This document shows positions 1 to 8,827 of a DNA stretch of 37,849 nt, one piece after another (the first letter of the stretch is position 1; each line of letters starts with the position of its first letter). The notes beneath the pieces are model-generated. The model did not search any database, had not been told where the DNA came from, and was given only the letters and a program-made list of their open reading frames with translations. The stretch is from Bacillus sp. MM2020_1 (GTDB lineage: Bacteria; Bacillota; Bacilli; Bacillales; Cytobacillaceae), in contig JAANMP010000047.1 of NCBI GenBank assembly GCA_011250595.1, positions 1 to 37,849 on the forward strand, read 5' to 3'. A program made the translations under genes and the position numbers.

Positions 1-6
1 ATATAC

Positions 7-13
7 CATATTA
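7..13 (+). promoter_or_regulatory. possible -10 element of germination operon promoter
   Basis: CATATTA lies 41 bases before the first germination gene. It resembles the -10 of forespore sigma-G promoters (CATxxTA), which drive most gerA-type operons. The matching -35 would fall outside the window, so this is only a hint. Confidence 0.25.
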
Positions 14-54
14 TGGGGATGATAATGGAAACATTTTGATATTGGAGTAAAAAA

Positions 55-1599
55 ATGAAATTCATTTACCTTGCTTTAGAAAAGTTCATGAAAAGGGATA
101 TCCAACCAGTTGCTTTAAATCAGGACTCTATATCGTTTAAAGAGGTATTCCATACAATCGATGAAAATATTTCTTTTTTTAAACATACATTTTCTGATTC
201 AGCTGATTTAATGATTAAGGAATTACATGAAAGAAATAATCGGGGAATTTTGGTTTTCTTAGATACGATGGTAGACAAGGATAAGATTCAAAGAGATATT
301 GTAAAACCTATGTTGGAAGCGGAGGGTGCCCAGTTCGAACGTGTACTTCCTTCTAACTTTCTTAAATCAGATAACTTATTCAAAGCTCAAGAAGCACTTT
401 TAAATGGGTCCTGTATCATGTTCTTAGATGGTGCCAAAGAATTCTACATGGTGGAAGTTGGCCTCTCCAAAGAGAGGACCATTATGGAACCTAGTAATGA
501 ACAAGTCATTCAAGGATCTCATGAAGGCTTTATCGAAAATCTTTCAACCAATCTTCATTTAATTAGGAAATCGTGTAGAACCGTAAACCTTACCATGGAA
601 TATTTAACAGTCGGTGACCAGATTCAATCCAAAATAGCGATGGTTTATATGAAAGACCTTGCCAATATTGAAATGATCAACGAATTCAAACGGAGGGTCC
701 ATTATATTTCAATGGATTATATCCCCAGTACTGGAGCTCTTCAGGAATTGATCGAAGATTCCACATGGTCACCCTTTCCTCAGATATTAAGTACAGAGAG
801 AATAGATCGTGTAGTGAGTCATTTGAATGAAGGAAGAGTGGCAGTGTTGATGGAAGGGTATCCTGCTTGTTTAATTATTCCAGTTACTTTTTTTGCATTT
901 TTCCATTCACCTGATGATTATAACTCCCGCTGGATGATCGGAACCTTTATCCGTTCCCTGAGGCTCGTAAGCATTTTCCTTGCGGTTAATTTACCTGCTA
1001 TTTATATTGCGGTGATTGGTTTTCATTTTGAAGTACTGCCGGATGATTTAGTTCTCCCTGTTGTAAGTTCAATAAAAAATATACCTTTTCCTCCGTTAAT
1101 TGAAGCACTTGTAATGGAGTTGACCATAGAACTGATTCGCGAAGCGGGGGTACGCCTTCCATCAAGAATTGGACAAACCATCGGTATTGTCGGAGGTTTG
1201 GTTATTGGTGATGCGGTTGTCCGTGCAGGTCTCATTTCGAATACCATGATTGTGGTTGTGGCGATTACGGCCATTGCAGCCTACAGTATCCCTACCACAG
1301 AAATGAGTGATGCCGTACGATTTTTGCGTTTTCCCCATATGATCTTGGCGTCAACCTTTGGATTTGTAGGGATAGTCTTTGGTTTTATGTTTACTTTAGC
1401 TCATTTATGCAGATTAGAATCATTTGGCACAGCCTACTTTGCACCTTGGGCACCATTTCGATTAAAAGACATTAAAGATACGTTTATCCGTTTGCCCCTA
1501 TGGAAATTTAATACACGTCCGCTTGATTCAAAACCAAACATCCTGAAAAAGCAATCTTTGGCAAGGGGCTGGGAAAGTAATGAAACAAAACAAGAATAG
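55..1599 (+). CDS. spore germination receptor A subunit (GerA/GerKA family)
   Basis: This is the A subunit of a nutrient germinant receptor, which sits in the spore inner membrane and with B and C subunits triggers germination. It has 514 residues, usual for the family. A soluble N-terminal half (about residues 1-270) is followed by a membrane half with several hydrophobic helices. The family signature around residues 342-385 is clear: IEALVMELTIELIREAG, then RLPSRIGQTIGIVGG. The start follows GGAG at a good distance. The 3' end overlaps the B subunit by 20 bases, so the operon is translationally coupled. The germinant cannot be read from sequence, and I cannot say which B. subtilis receptor (GerA, GerB, GerK, YndDEF) is the closest match. 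Confidence 0.93.
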   Translation: MKFIYLALEKFMKRDIQPVALNQDSISFKEVFHTIDENISFFKHTFSDSADLMIKELHERNNRGILVFLDTMVDKDKIQRDIVKPMLEAEGAQFERVLPSNFLKSDNLFKAQEALLNGSCIMFLDGAKEFYMVEVGLSKERTIMEPSNEQVIQGSHEGFIENLSTNLHLIRKSCRTVNLTMEYLTVGDQIQSKIAMVYMKDLANIEMINEFKRRVHYISMDYIPSTGALQELIEDSTWSPFPQILSTERIDRVVSHLNEGRVAVLMEGYPACLIIPVTFFAFFHSPDDYNSRWMIGTFIRSLRLVSIFLAVNLPAIYIAVIGFHFEVLPDDLVLPVVSSIKNIPFPPLIEALVMELTIELIREAGVRLPSRIGQTIGIVGGLVIGDAVVRAGLISNTMIVVVAITAIAAYSIPTTEMSDAVRFLRFPHMILASTFGFVGIVFGFMFTLAHLCRLESFGTAYFAPWAPFRLKDIKDTFIRLPLWKFNTRPLDSKPNILKKQSLARGWESNETKQE

Positions 1600-2680
1600 A
1601 ATTACGAACAAACAGCTTGTTTTTATGATTATCCAGGCCCAAATTGGTGTAGGAATATTATCGTTACCCCATGATGTGGCTTTAGTAGCCAAACAGGATG
1701 GCTGGATTTCCACTCTTATCGCAGGAGTCATCTCACAGGCGATTATTTTTGCCTATTGGGGACTAAGCAAAAGATTTCCTTCGCTATCTTTGTACCAAAT
1801 ACTCCCAAAATTACTAGGGGAAGTTGTTGGGAAACTACTCATTTTCTGTTATGCACTCTATTTTATGGTAACAGGGGGCTTAGTTTTAGCAAGATATAGT
1901 GATATCCTGGATAAATGGATTTTACCTCGTACTCCTAATTGGATTACAATGGTTTTAATCCTCATCACCTGCATTTACATCGTCAATGTAGGTTTAACCA
2001 GTATAGCTAGATTTTATGTACTGGTATCCCCTATTCTGTTTGTATTATTAGTGTTGATTGCGTATGCAATGAAGGATGCGAACTTCCTGTATATCTTTCC
2101 AGTAGGAGACCATAGCATTCTAACGATTTTGAAAGGTTCAAAAGAAGCGGCTTTCTCCATGTTGGGCTTTGAACTGTTTCTTTTTATCCATCCCTATGTG
2201 CAATCTTCTGGAAAAGAGAAGTTGATCGCCATCACAACAGCGAACATTTTTGTCACCCTCTTTTATACCTTTTTGGTGTTTGCAGCCCTTGTCTATTTCG
2301 AGCCCACTATAGATATCGCACTGACTCCAGAGCCATTATTATATATGATTAAAGCCTATTCGTTTCAAGTTCTCGAAAGGACGGATTTATTTTTCTTATC
2401 GCTCTGGCTTGTCATCGTTGCAACTTCGATTGCGAACTGGCTATTATTATCTTCAATGGGGTTGGCCTGCCTTTTTAGAAAAAAACACTATGCCGGCTTT
2501 CTGCCCATTGTTGCAGGAGTCTATTTAATTTTGGCTCTTCTTCCTGATCAAGGAAGAGACTTTAAAAATTTCAATCAATTTCTTGGGCCGACGCACTATA
2601 TTTTTATCGGCGTCATCCCTGTACTTCTACTCATTCTCACGTGGGTTTTTCCGAAAAAAGAAGTGGTGAATAATCCATGA
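1580..2680 (+). CDS. spore germination receptor B subunit (GerB/GerKB, APC superfamily)
   Basis: This 366-residue integral membrane protein is the B subunit of the germinant receptor. The family belongs to the amino acid-polyamine-organocation transporter superfamily, and B subunits are thought to bind the germinant. The sequence begins with a short cytoplasmic stretch, then the typical first helix motif QAQIGVGILSLPHDVA, and has about ten hydrophobic segments to the C-terminus. It overlaps the A gene by 20 bases and the C gene by four (ATGA), so the three proteins are probably made in equal amounts. Confidence 0.93.
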   Translation: MKQNKNRITNKQLVFMIIQAQIGVGILSLPHDVALVAKQDGWISTLIAGVISQAIIFAYWGLSKRFPSLSLYQILPKLLGEVVGKLLIFCYALYFMVTGGLVLARYSDILDKWILPRTPNWITMVLILITCIYIVNVGLTSIARFYVLVSPILFVLLVLIAYAMKDANFLYIFPVGDHSILTILKGSKEAAFSMLGFELFLFIHPYVQSSGKEKLIAITTANIFVTLFYTFLVFAALVYFEPTIDIALTPEPLLYMIKAYSFQVLERTDLFFLSLWLVIVATSIANWLLLSSMGLACLFRKKHYAGFLPIVAGVYLILALLPDQGRDFKNFNQFLGPTHYIFIGVIPVLLLILTWVFPKKEVVNNP

Positions 2681-3786
2681 AAAGCCAAAAGCCTATCATT
2701 GTACTCCTATGTTTATTACTTACTGGATGCTGGGATCAGCACCTGTTGAAAAATGCGGTTCTGGTACAAATATTAAGTTTGGATTTGACAGATAACGAAG
2801 ATCTGTTGTTAGGGGTTTCCATCCCTATCATCGAGGAGGCCGCAGGGGGACCGCAAGCTTTGGTAAGAAGTGAAACATTTTCTGCAAAAGGTCATACACC
2901 AAGGGATAGCCGACGTAAAATCGACCGAGAAATATCTGGAATATTGGATACATCTAAAAATAAACTGGTTCTATTTGGCGAACAAATGGCCGCTTCAGGT
3001 ATTTATGCACCGTTAGATGTCATTTGGAGAGATCCACGAAATTCATTGGGGGCAACACTGGGGGTAGTGGAGGGAGAAGCGGTTAATCTGCTTAAAATTA
3101 GACCGAAACATGAGACAAACGTGAGCGAATATATACAAGACGCTCTTACAAGCGCAGAAGAAAACTCCATTATTCCGAAACAAACCATCCAGACACTCGC
3201 TTCAGAAATGCTTGATCCGGGAGAAGATATCGTCCTTCCTTACCTAAAAATGAATAACAAGAAAAGCGCTATAGTGGTCGGCTTAGCACTCATGAATGAG
3301 AAAAAATATGCGCGAAGTATACCACCACAAGATTCAACCCTCCTTCTCTTATTGAATAACAAAAAAGGAAAATACGCACGATTTACAAAACAAGTACATA
3401 ACGGTGAGGAGCAGAAATTAAAAAACTATATTACATTTAATGTCCACAAAATGAAAAGAAAATTAAAAGTACAAGTAAAAAATGGAGAGGTTTCTGTTTA
3501 TATACATTCACATTTAAGGATAAACGTTGAAGAATATCCAAAAGGGGATGTTCCAAAGGAAATAGATCGACTTAACAAGGCTTTATCCAAGGAGCTTACA
3601 GAGGACGCTAATCAGGTCGTTACAAAATTACAGCAGTCGAACTGTGATGTTTTTGGAATTGGAAGGCGACTGATTGCGCTTCACCCCAAAACTTGGGACA
3701 TGCTGGATAAGAAGGATTATTTTAAAAATATAAAGTTTAATACAAAGGTGAAAGTTGAAATCATCAAAAACGGTATTGTCTTGTAA
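2677..3786 (+). CDS. spore germination receptor C lipoprotein (GerC/GerKC family)
   Basis: This is the lipoprotein C subunit of the germinant receptor (369 residues). A short positively charged start and a hydrophobic stretch lead to the lipobox LLTGC, so Cys18 should be lipidated after signal peptide cleavage; WDQ follows, as is usual for GerC proteins. The remainder is a hydrophilic Ger(x)C domain. It is coupled to the B gene by an ATGA overlap. No convincing terminator follows before the recombinase debris that starts about 90 bases downstream, which suggests the original 3' flank was disturbed. Confidence 0.93.
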   Translation: MKSQKPIIVLLCLLLTGCWDQHLLKNAVLVQILSLDLTDNEDLLLGVSIPIIEEAAGGPQALVRSETFSAKGHTPRDSRRKIDREISGILDTSKNKLVLFGEQMAASGIYAPLDVIWRDPRNSLGATLGVVEGEAVNLLKIRPKHETNVSEYIQDALTSAEENSIIPKQTIQTLASEMLDPGEDIVLPYLKMNNKKSAIVVGLALMNEKKYARSIPPQDSTLLLLLNNKKGKYARFTKQVHNGEEQKLKNYITFNVHKMKRKLKVQVKNGEVSVYIHSHLRINVEEYPKGDVPKEIDRLNKALSKELTEDANQVVTKLQQSNCDVFGIGRRLIALHPKTWDMLDKKDYFKNIKFNTKVKVEIIKNGIVL

Positions 3787-3877
3787 TGTGTAAGTAATCA
3801 ACCATGAGTACTAAGAAAGGGAGTAGCGGAAAGCTGTAAATTAGCCTTACTGTGTTAAACGGTAGGGCTATCACGGT

Positions 3878-4098
3878 GCTCTATTGGAAGTCATTCAGAA
3901 GTTTACTCGGCGATGAGTTAGTTGATACTACAAGTATCTATGCTCAGTTAAGCAGAAGCAAAAGTAGGCTTAGAGGAGATTATGGAGCGGTTAGGTCACT
4001 GTGACGATGAGACAACCAAAAATGTTTATCTGCATGTAACCAAAGAAATGAAAAAAGAGGCATCTCATAAATTTGCTCAATTAATGAGATGCCTCTAA
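3878..4098 (+). pseudogene. tails of one or two tyrosine recombinases (remnants)
   Basis: Two overlapping frames carry C-terminal pieces of tyrosine recombinases. The first reads LLEVIQK, shifts frame near 3902, and continues LLGDELVDTTSIYAQLS, the box around the catalytic tyrosine. The second (3952-4098) reads EEIMERLGHCDDETTKNVY and then KEMKKEASHKFAQLM, the typical end of a phage or ICE integrase. Everything upstream of these tails is missing. They mark an old integration or deletion scar just behind the germination operon. The region 3787-3877 shows nothing else I can name apart from a short imperfect hairpin at about 3840-3870. Confidence 0.8.
4056..4096. repeat. 13-bp perfect inverted repeat, terminator-like on minus strand
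   Basis: AGAGGCATCTCAT (4056-4068) is perfectly repeated in inverse orientation at 4084-4096 with a 15-base loop. On the minus strand the hairpin is followed by a run of T (4051-4056 is all A on plus), the form of an intrinsic terminator. No minus-strand gene lies immediately upstream of it. Confidence 0.6.
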
Positions 4099-4151
4099 TC
4101 AGGCGAGAAAGGTAAAGCATTGATTTTGGTCAAGGTTTTTAGCAATTTATT

Positions 4152-4179
4152 TTGATAGTATTCAGTTGAGGATGATAAT
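4152..4179 (+). promoter_or_regulatory. candidate sigma-A promoter of dsdA
   Basis: TTGATA (4152-4157) and GATAAT (4174-4179) are separated by 16 bases. The start codon of dsdA follows 25 bases later. Read by eye only. Confidence 0.45.
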
Positions 4180-4204
4180 CACTTTCAAAAAGGGGTGTCT
4201 TTAG

Positions 4205-5530
4205 ATGGTACTTTCATCATATGAACTTAAATATTGGAAAAGAGAATTTCCATTATTAAAGAAAATAACAAAACTCCAACCTGTTTTATGGTTAAATACA
4301 AATTTAAAGCCAATGAAAGATTTGCCGGAATTTCCTGTAACGATTGATGATATGATAGAGGCTGAAAAGTTATGGGAGCGCTTTATTCCATTTTTTATAA
4401 AGGAATTCCCTGAGACGAAAGAATTGAATGGAATCATTGAATCACCATTGAAAAAAATAAACAGAATGAAAACTGCATTATCCGGAACTTTTAATGGTGA
4501 TCTTTATTTAAAGTGTGATAATGAATTACCGATTGCTGGTTCTATTAAATCAAGAGGCGGAGTTTACGAGGTTCTTCATCATGCCGAACAATTAGCATTA
4601 AAGAGTGGACTTGTAAGTAAGAACGATAATTATGAGATTTTTTCTGAAATAAAGTTAAAGAATTTCTTCAGCCAATATAAAATTGGGGTAGGTTCCACTG
4701 GAAATCTCGGTTTAAGCATCGGGATCATAAGTGCAAAACTTGGCTTTGATGTATCCGTTTACATGTCAGCCGATGCTAAGCAATGGAAAAAGGATTTGCT
4801 TCGTGAAAAAGGGGCAACTGTGTACGAGTTTTCCGGTGATTTCGGGGAAGCAATAAGTGCTGGAAGACAAAAGACATTGACAGATCCTCAAGCTTATTTT
4901 GTCGACGATGAAAAATCAAAGCATTTATTCTTAGGGTACAGTGTTGCAGCTTTCCGTTTACAAAAGCAATTGAAGGAAAAAAATATTAAAGTCGACAAGG
5001 ATCACCCGCTTCTTGTTTATCTTCCGTGCGGAGTGGGCGGTTCTCCAGGAGGAATCACTTTTGGGTTAAAGCAAATTTTTGGTGATCATGTCCATTGTTT
5101 CTTTGTAGAACCAACTCATTCCCCCTCTGTATTAATTGGTCTGTTAACGGGGGAAAAAGAAAAAGTTTGTGTGCAGGACTTTGGTATCGATAATCGGACG
5201 GAAGCTGACGGCTTGGCAGTAGGCCGCCCCTCTAGTTTTGCAACTTCTATTAGTGAGCATCTCATCAGCGGTATTTATACTGTAGAAGATGATGAATTAT
5301 ACAGATTACTTGCTTTATTGGCAGACAATGAAGGAATTTTCATTGAGCCATCTTCAACATCCGGCCTTTTGGGACCTGGACTAGTAGCAAATTCAGGTTA
5401 TTTAACATATGAGGAAAAAGGAACACATATTGTTTGGGCAACCGGTGGATCACTCGTCCCACAGGTGGACATGGAGCGCTTTTACGAAAAAGGGAGAGAA
5501 CTAATTCACCAGGTTTGTCTTGTTCATTAG
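4205..5530 (+). CDS. dsdA: D-serine ammonia-lyase (D-serine dehydratase)
   Basis: This PLP enzyme converts D-serine to pyruvate and ammonia in the cytoplasm. It has 441 residues, the usual DsdA length. The PLP lysine is Lys115 in GSIKSRGG. STGNLGLSIG (about 165-175) is the substrate loop, and CGVGGSPGG is the phosphate-binding glycine loop. It starts at ATG behind AGGGG and ends just before a good terminator, so it is monocistronic. No DsdC-type LysR regulator or D-serine permease is adjacent; the nearest regulator is the YheO-type gene 8 kb away. A recombinase remnant lies directly upstream, which fits acquisition or rearrangement. Confidence 0.95.
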   Translation: MVLSSYELKYWKREFPLLKKITKLQPVLWLNTNLKPMKDLPEFPVTIDDMIEAEKLWERFIPFFIKEFPETKELNGIIESPLKKINRMKTALSGTFNGDLYLKCDNELPIAGSIKSRGGVYEVLHHAEQLALKSGLVSKNDNYEIFSEIKLKNFFSQYKIGVGSTGNLGLSIGIISAKLGFDVSVYMSADAKQWKKDLLREKGATVYEFSGDFGEAISAGRQKTLTDPQAYFVDDEKSKHLFLGYSVAAFRLQKQLKEKNIKVDKDHPLLVYLPCGVGGSPGGITFGLKQIFGDHVHCFFVEPTHSPSVLIGLLTGEKEKVCVQDFGIDNRTEADGLAVGRPSSFATSISEHLISGIYTVEDDELYRLLALLADNEGIFIEPSSTSGLLGPGLVANSGYLTYEEKGTHIVWATGGSLVPQVDMERFYEKGRELIHQVCLVH

Positions 5531-5542
5531 AAGATGAAAAAT

Positions 5543-5589
5543 GGGAGTCAGCCACTACTTAAGTTACCTTGGACCGACTCCCTTTTCTT
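5543..5589 (+). terminator. intrinsic terminator of dsdA
   Basis: GGGAGTC (5543-5549) pairs with GACTCCC (5576-5582), followed by TTTTCTT. It sits 12 bases after the stop codon. Confidence 0.75.
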
Positions 5590-5792
5590 CACTTTTTACA
5601 TAATGTTATATTGAGTGAAAAAATTTCAAAACAATAAGTCGACCTATCATCGGCATATTGTTTTTTTAAAGTATGCTATTTTACTATATGTTTTTCTATT
5701 TTTTAGCGGTATAGGGACAGTCCTCATAAAGCGACAACCAACCTTTTATCCGAAAATAAACCAAGTCTCCCATTACTGTTCAAAATATTCCT

Positions 5793-6034
5793 CTAATAAG
5801 GCTCACAATTATATTCAGTAACAGATGCACCAGTCTTTGATATGGCTAAATTTAAGGGCAGAATATCCTTTTCAATCCATCTGTTAAACAGTTTTTTGAT
5901 TTGTTCTTCACTTTTTACCAAAGCAATACCGCAATCGCCGGCTTTCCGTATACAACTGCATGTTCGCCTGTTAATATCAATTTACTATGTTCATAACCCA
6001 CTGCGGTCTTTGGTATAGATGCAATCATTTCCAT
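5793..6034 (-). pseudogene. mevalonate kinase N-terminal stub plus trailing open frame
   Basis: On the minus strand, 32 bases after the stop of the UvrC-like gene, GAGGGG and an ATG at 6034 open a 39-codon frame. It carries the hallmark N-terminus of mevalonate kinase, SKLILTGEHAVVYGKPAIA, the first strand and substrate loop of this GHMP kinase. It stops at 5915. A second frame continues from about 5917 to 5793 (about 41 codons, containing LPLNLAISKTGASVTEYN), which I do not recognise. An intact mevalonate kinase has about 300 residues, so nearly all of the enzyme, including the glycine-rich ATP loop, is gone. An overlapping plus-strand frame at 5615-5821 is not convincing. The rest of 5590-5792 shows nothing I can name. 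Confidence 0.8.
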
Positions 6035-6065
6035 TCCCCTCGAAAAATTTATAGCCTTCTTGCTC

Positions 6066-7157
6066 TTAAGATTCATTTTTGTATTTTTCCTCTTGATTGT
6101 GTAAGCAGAACCTTTCTGTTAGAGCCGTATGAGCATTTTCAGCAGCGAATTTCAGCAATTCCTTTTTTTGCCCGCGTTTTGGCACAATTATTTTTATCTT
6201 CGGAAAATACTTTGCTAACTCTTCATTGACCGGAATTGGAATTATAACTTCTTTTGGGATGACGATACCATCATGTAAATAAAATTGTTTTAGGAAGGTA
6301 CACAATGCTTTTTCAGACTTTCCAGAAAACTTGAATATCGACACATCACGTCCTGTTACTTTTCCTTTCCGGACAAAAAATACTTGTACACACATCCAAC
6401 CTTCTCTGACATCAATACCGACCACATCTCTATCGATAAAATCTTTTGTGAGCATTATATTTTTTTCCATTACAACTTTAATCTGGTAAATTTTATTCTG
6501 AAGCTCCCTTGCTTTCTCGAAGTTTAACCTTGCTGCCGCAGACTGTCTTTCCCTCTTTAATTGTTTTTTTATGTCTTTGTAACCATTGTTAAAAAAACGG
6601 AGAATTCCATCAATGGATTCCTTATATTCTGCTGTGCTTACTTCTCTTGCACACGGTCCAATGCATCGACCTAAATGATAATATAAGCAGGCGCGCTTGC
6701 ACGAAAGCGAGCACCTTCGCAGCGGATAAAGATATTCCAGTAATTTTTTCTTTTCGTTTGCAGCTTGAACATTAGGGTATGGTCCAAAGTACTTTCCATT
6801 TTTAACTTCCCGAGTAATGATAAGGCGAGGATGCCTCTCATCTGTAATTTTTATATATGGATAGCTTTTATCATCTTTTAGTAAAATGTTATACTTCGGA
6901 AGGTTTTCTTTAATCAAATTCATTTCAAGAATAAGTGCTTCCGTATTGCTGGAAGTAACAATATAATCAAAGTCTTCTATCTCTTTTATAAGGCTTTGAG
7001 TTTTTTCATCATGTGAACCAACAAAATAGGAATAGACACGATTTTTTAACACCTTTGCCTTTCCCACATAAATAATCCTGCTGCAACTATTTTTCATTAA
7101 ATAGCATCCTGGCTTTTCAGGGAGAATCTTTAATTTATTTTTAATTGTTTGATTCAT
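6066..7157 (-). CDS. UvrC paralogue lacking the C-terminal nuclease half
   Basis: This resembles the N-terminal part of the excinuclease subunit UvrC. A GIY-YIG nuclease domain comes first (KPGCYLMKN, then IYVGKAKVLKNRVYSYF, with the metal-binding Glu in NTEALILEMNLIKEN). A cysteine cluster (CSLSCKRACLYYHLGRCIGPC) follows, then a UVR helical motif (LNFEKARELQNKIYQI) and part of the central domain. It ends at about residue 363, just before the RNase H-like endonuclease and helix-hairpin-helix domains of full UvrC (about 590 residues). It could still make the 3' incision, like E. coli Cho. I chose the ATG at 7157 because AGGTGA lies five bases before it; a GTG at 7166 is in frame but too close to GGAGG. 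The mevalonate kinase stub follows on the same strand. Confidence 0.85.
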   Translation of the reverse strand: MNQTIKNKLKILPEKPGCYLMKNSCSRIIYVGKAKVLKNRVYSYFVGSHDEKTQSLIKEIEDFDYIVTSSNTEALILEMNLIKENLPKYNILLKDDKSYPYIKITDERHPRLIITREVKNGKYFGPYPNVQAANEKKKLLEYLYPLRRCSLSCKRACLYYHLGRCIGPCAREVSTAEYKESIDGILRFFNNGYKDIKKQLKRERQSAAARLNFEKARELQNKIYQIKVVMEKNIMLTKDFIDRDVVGIDVREGWMCVQVFFVRKGKVTGRDVSIFKFSGKSEKALCTFLKQFYLHDGIVIPKEVIIPIPVNEELAKYFPKIKIIVPKRGQKKELLKFAAENAHTALTERFCLHNQEEKYKNES

Positions 7158-7426
7158 TTCAATCACCTGCCTCCATTGAAATTCACGCCCACTATTTTTT
7201 ATTTACGTCTCTTACACAAGAGACCAAGCTTATTTAAATGTACATACTGACCTCCAACTTTACTTGGATTCACAATAAAACATTTAATAAAATGATATAC
7301 CTTTCCTTTTAATCATTTAATTGATTGACATCAAGTATAGATAATTTTGAAAGTGTTATTCTCGAATTGTACTTCTAGCAAGTTCAGACTTTATGTCTAT
7401 TACATTAATGATAGGGAATGAGAGAT

Positions 7427-8719
7427 ATGGAGAAAGAATTTTTGAATAAACTTTATATGAAGAGTCGGGCTGACAGAATTAAAGGGTTAGCTCTATCTAA
7501 TGTTATATCTACGGAAGATGCAATACTCTTGAAAGACGACTTGCATTTGCCAGCCGAAGTTGCTGACCATATGATTGAAAACCAAATTGCCACATATGAA
7601 TTGCCGCTGGGTGTAGCTGTCAACTTTTTAATTGATCAAAAGGAATATGTTATACCAATGGCTGTAGAAGAACCTTCAGTCATTGCAGCAGCCAGCTCCG
7701 CAGCCAAAATTATAAATTTAGCGGGAGGCTTTCAAACAACCATCCAAAATCGCACAATGATTGGACAGGTAGTCTTAAAGGATATTCCAGATATGACATT
7801 TGCTCGAGATATGGTAATAAAACACCAAAAAGACATATTACAAAAAGCAAATGAAGCCTACCCCTCCATTGTGAAACGAGGTGGAGGAGCAAAAGAAATT
7901 ATTATTCGACCCATTGCGGCTGATAAAACTTTTTATACACCTTCCTTTTTTGTCATCCATCTTCACATTGAAACTATGGAAGCAATGGGAGCGAACATCA
8001 TCGATACTATGGTCGAAGCCATTAAACCTTACTTGGAGGAATTAACAAATGGTACAGCCCTGATGGCGATCCTCTCCAACTATGCAACGGAATGTCTGGC
8101 CACAGCAAACTGTCGTATCCCAGTTTGGTCTTTGAGAAAAGGAGAATATACAGGTGAAGAAGTGCGAAATCGTATCATTGAGGCTTGTCAACTTGCTATT
8201 GCTGATCCGTACAGAGCTGTTACCCATAACAAAGGAATTATGAATGGGATTGACTCTGTTGTGTTGGCAACTGGAAACGATTGGAGGGCAATTGAAGCAG
8301 GGGTTCATGCGTTTGCAGCACGTTCTGGACAATACCGCTCTCTTTCATCTTGGAGTAAAGCGGAAAACGGGGATTTATTGGGGAGTCTGACTGTACCCTT
8401 ACCAATCGGCGCTCTTGGTGGTTCCATTAATTTCCATCCTGCTGCCCAATTTAGTAAACGAATATTAGGTTACCAAAGCGCAAAAGAATTAGAATCAATT
8501 ATTGTTTCTGTTGGACTAGCTCAAAACCTTTCAGCCCTTAAAGCACTTGTCACAGAAGGAATCCAAAAAGGACATATGGGTCTTCAGGCAAAATCTCTTG
8601 CTATTAGTGCAGGAGCCAAAGGAAAAGAAATCAAGTATGTAGCAGACAATTTAAAACAAAGAAAAAATATGAACTTAGCCGCTGCAAAAGAAATTTTAAT
8701 GCAATTAAAAGAGAAATAA
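7427..8719 (+). CDS. mvaA: hydroxymethylglutaryl-CoA reductase, class II, degradative-type family
   Basis: This enzyme interconverts HMG-CoA and mevalonate with NAD(P)H. The protein (430 residues) is a bacterial class II reductase. ENQIATYELPLGVAVNF and MAVEEPSVIAAASSAAKI hold the substrate-binding and catalytic Glu. HNKGIMNGIDSV holds the catalytic Lys, GNDWRAIEAG the catalytic Asp, and KGHMGLQ near the C-terminus the catalytic His. I prefer the ATG at 7427, which has AGGGA nine bases before it, over the ATG at 7418, which has none. The gene is convergent with mvaS and shares its terminator. Upstream (7167-7417) I see no clean promoter. Cofactor preference and direction (synthesis or degradation) cannot be read from sequence. 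Confidence 0.93.
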   Translation: MEKEFLNKLYMKSRADRIKGLALSNVISTEDAILLKDDLHLPAEVADHMIENQIATYELPLGVAVNFLIDQKEYVIPMAVEEPSVIAAASSAAKIINLAGGFQTTIQNRTMIGQVVLKDIPDMTFARDMVIKHQKDILQKANEAYPSIVKRGGGAKEIIIRPIAADKTFYTPSFFVIHLHIETMEAMGANIIDTMVEAIKPYLEELTNGTALMAILSNYATECLATANCRIPVWSLRKGEYTGEEVRNRIIEACQLAIADPYRAVTHNKGIMNGIDSVVLATGNDWRAIEAGVHAFAARSGQYRSLSSWSKAENGDLLGSLTVPLPIGALGGSINFHPAAQFSKRILGYQSAKELESIIVSVGLAQNLSALKALVTEGIQKGHMGLQAKSLAISAGAKGKEIKYVADNLKQRKNMNLAAAKEILMQLKEK

Positions 8720-8782
8720 TTCCCTGCAATATTGCGGAAGTCTAAACCGGAAAATGGATTAATGATTGTTTCCATGTAAAAA

Positions 8783-8827
8783 AGGTGTCTTTAAGTTCAT
8801 CCTATGAACTAAAGACACCTTTTTTTA
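8783..8827. terminator. bidirectional terminator between mvaA and mvaS
   Basis: A long stem (AGGTGTCTTTA 8783-8793 against AAAGACACCT, extended by AGTTCAT and ATGAACT around a CCT loop) is flanked by A and T runs. It can end both convergent transcripts. Confidence 0.85.

Noticed and set aside
5615..5821. 68-codon plus-strand frame with a hydrophobic segment
   Set aside because: It overlaps the mevalonate kinase debris in antisense, starts with GTG without a ribosome binding site, and resembles nothing I know.
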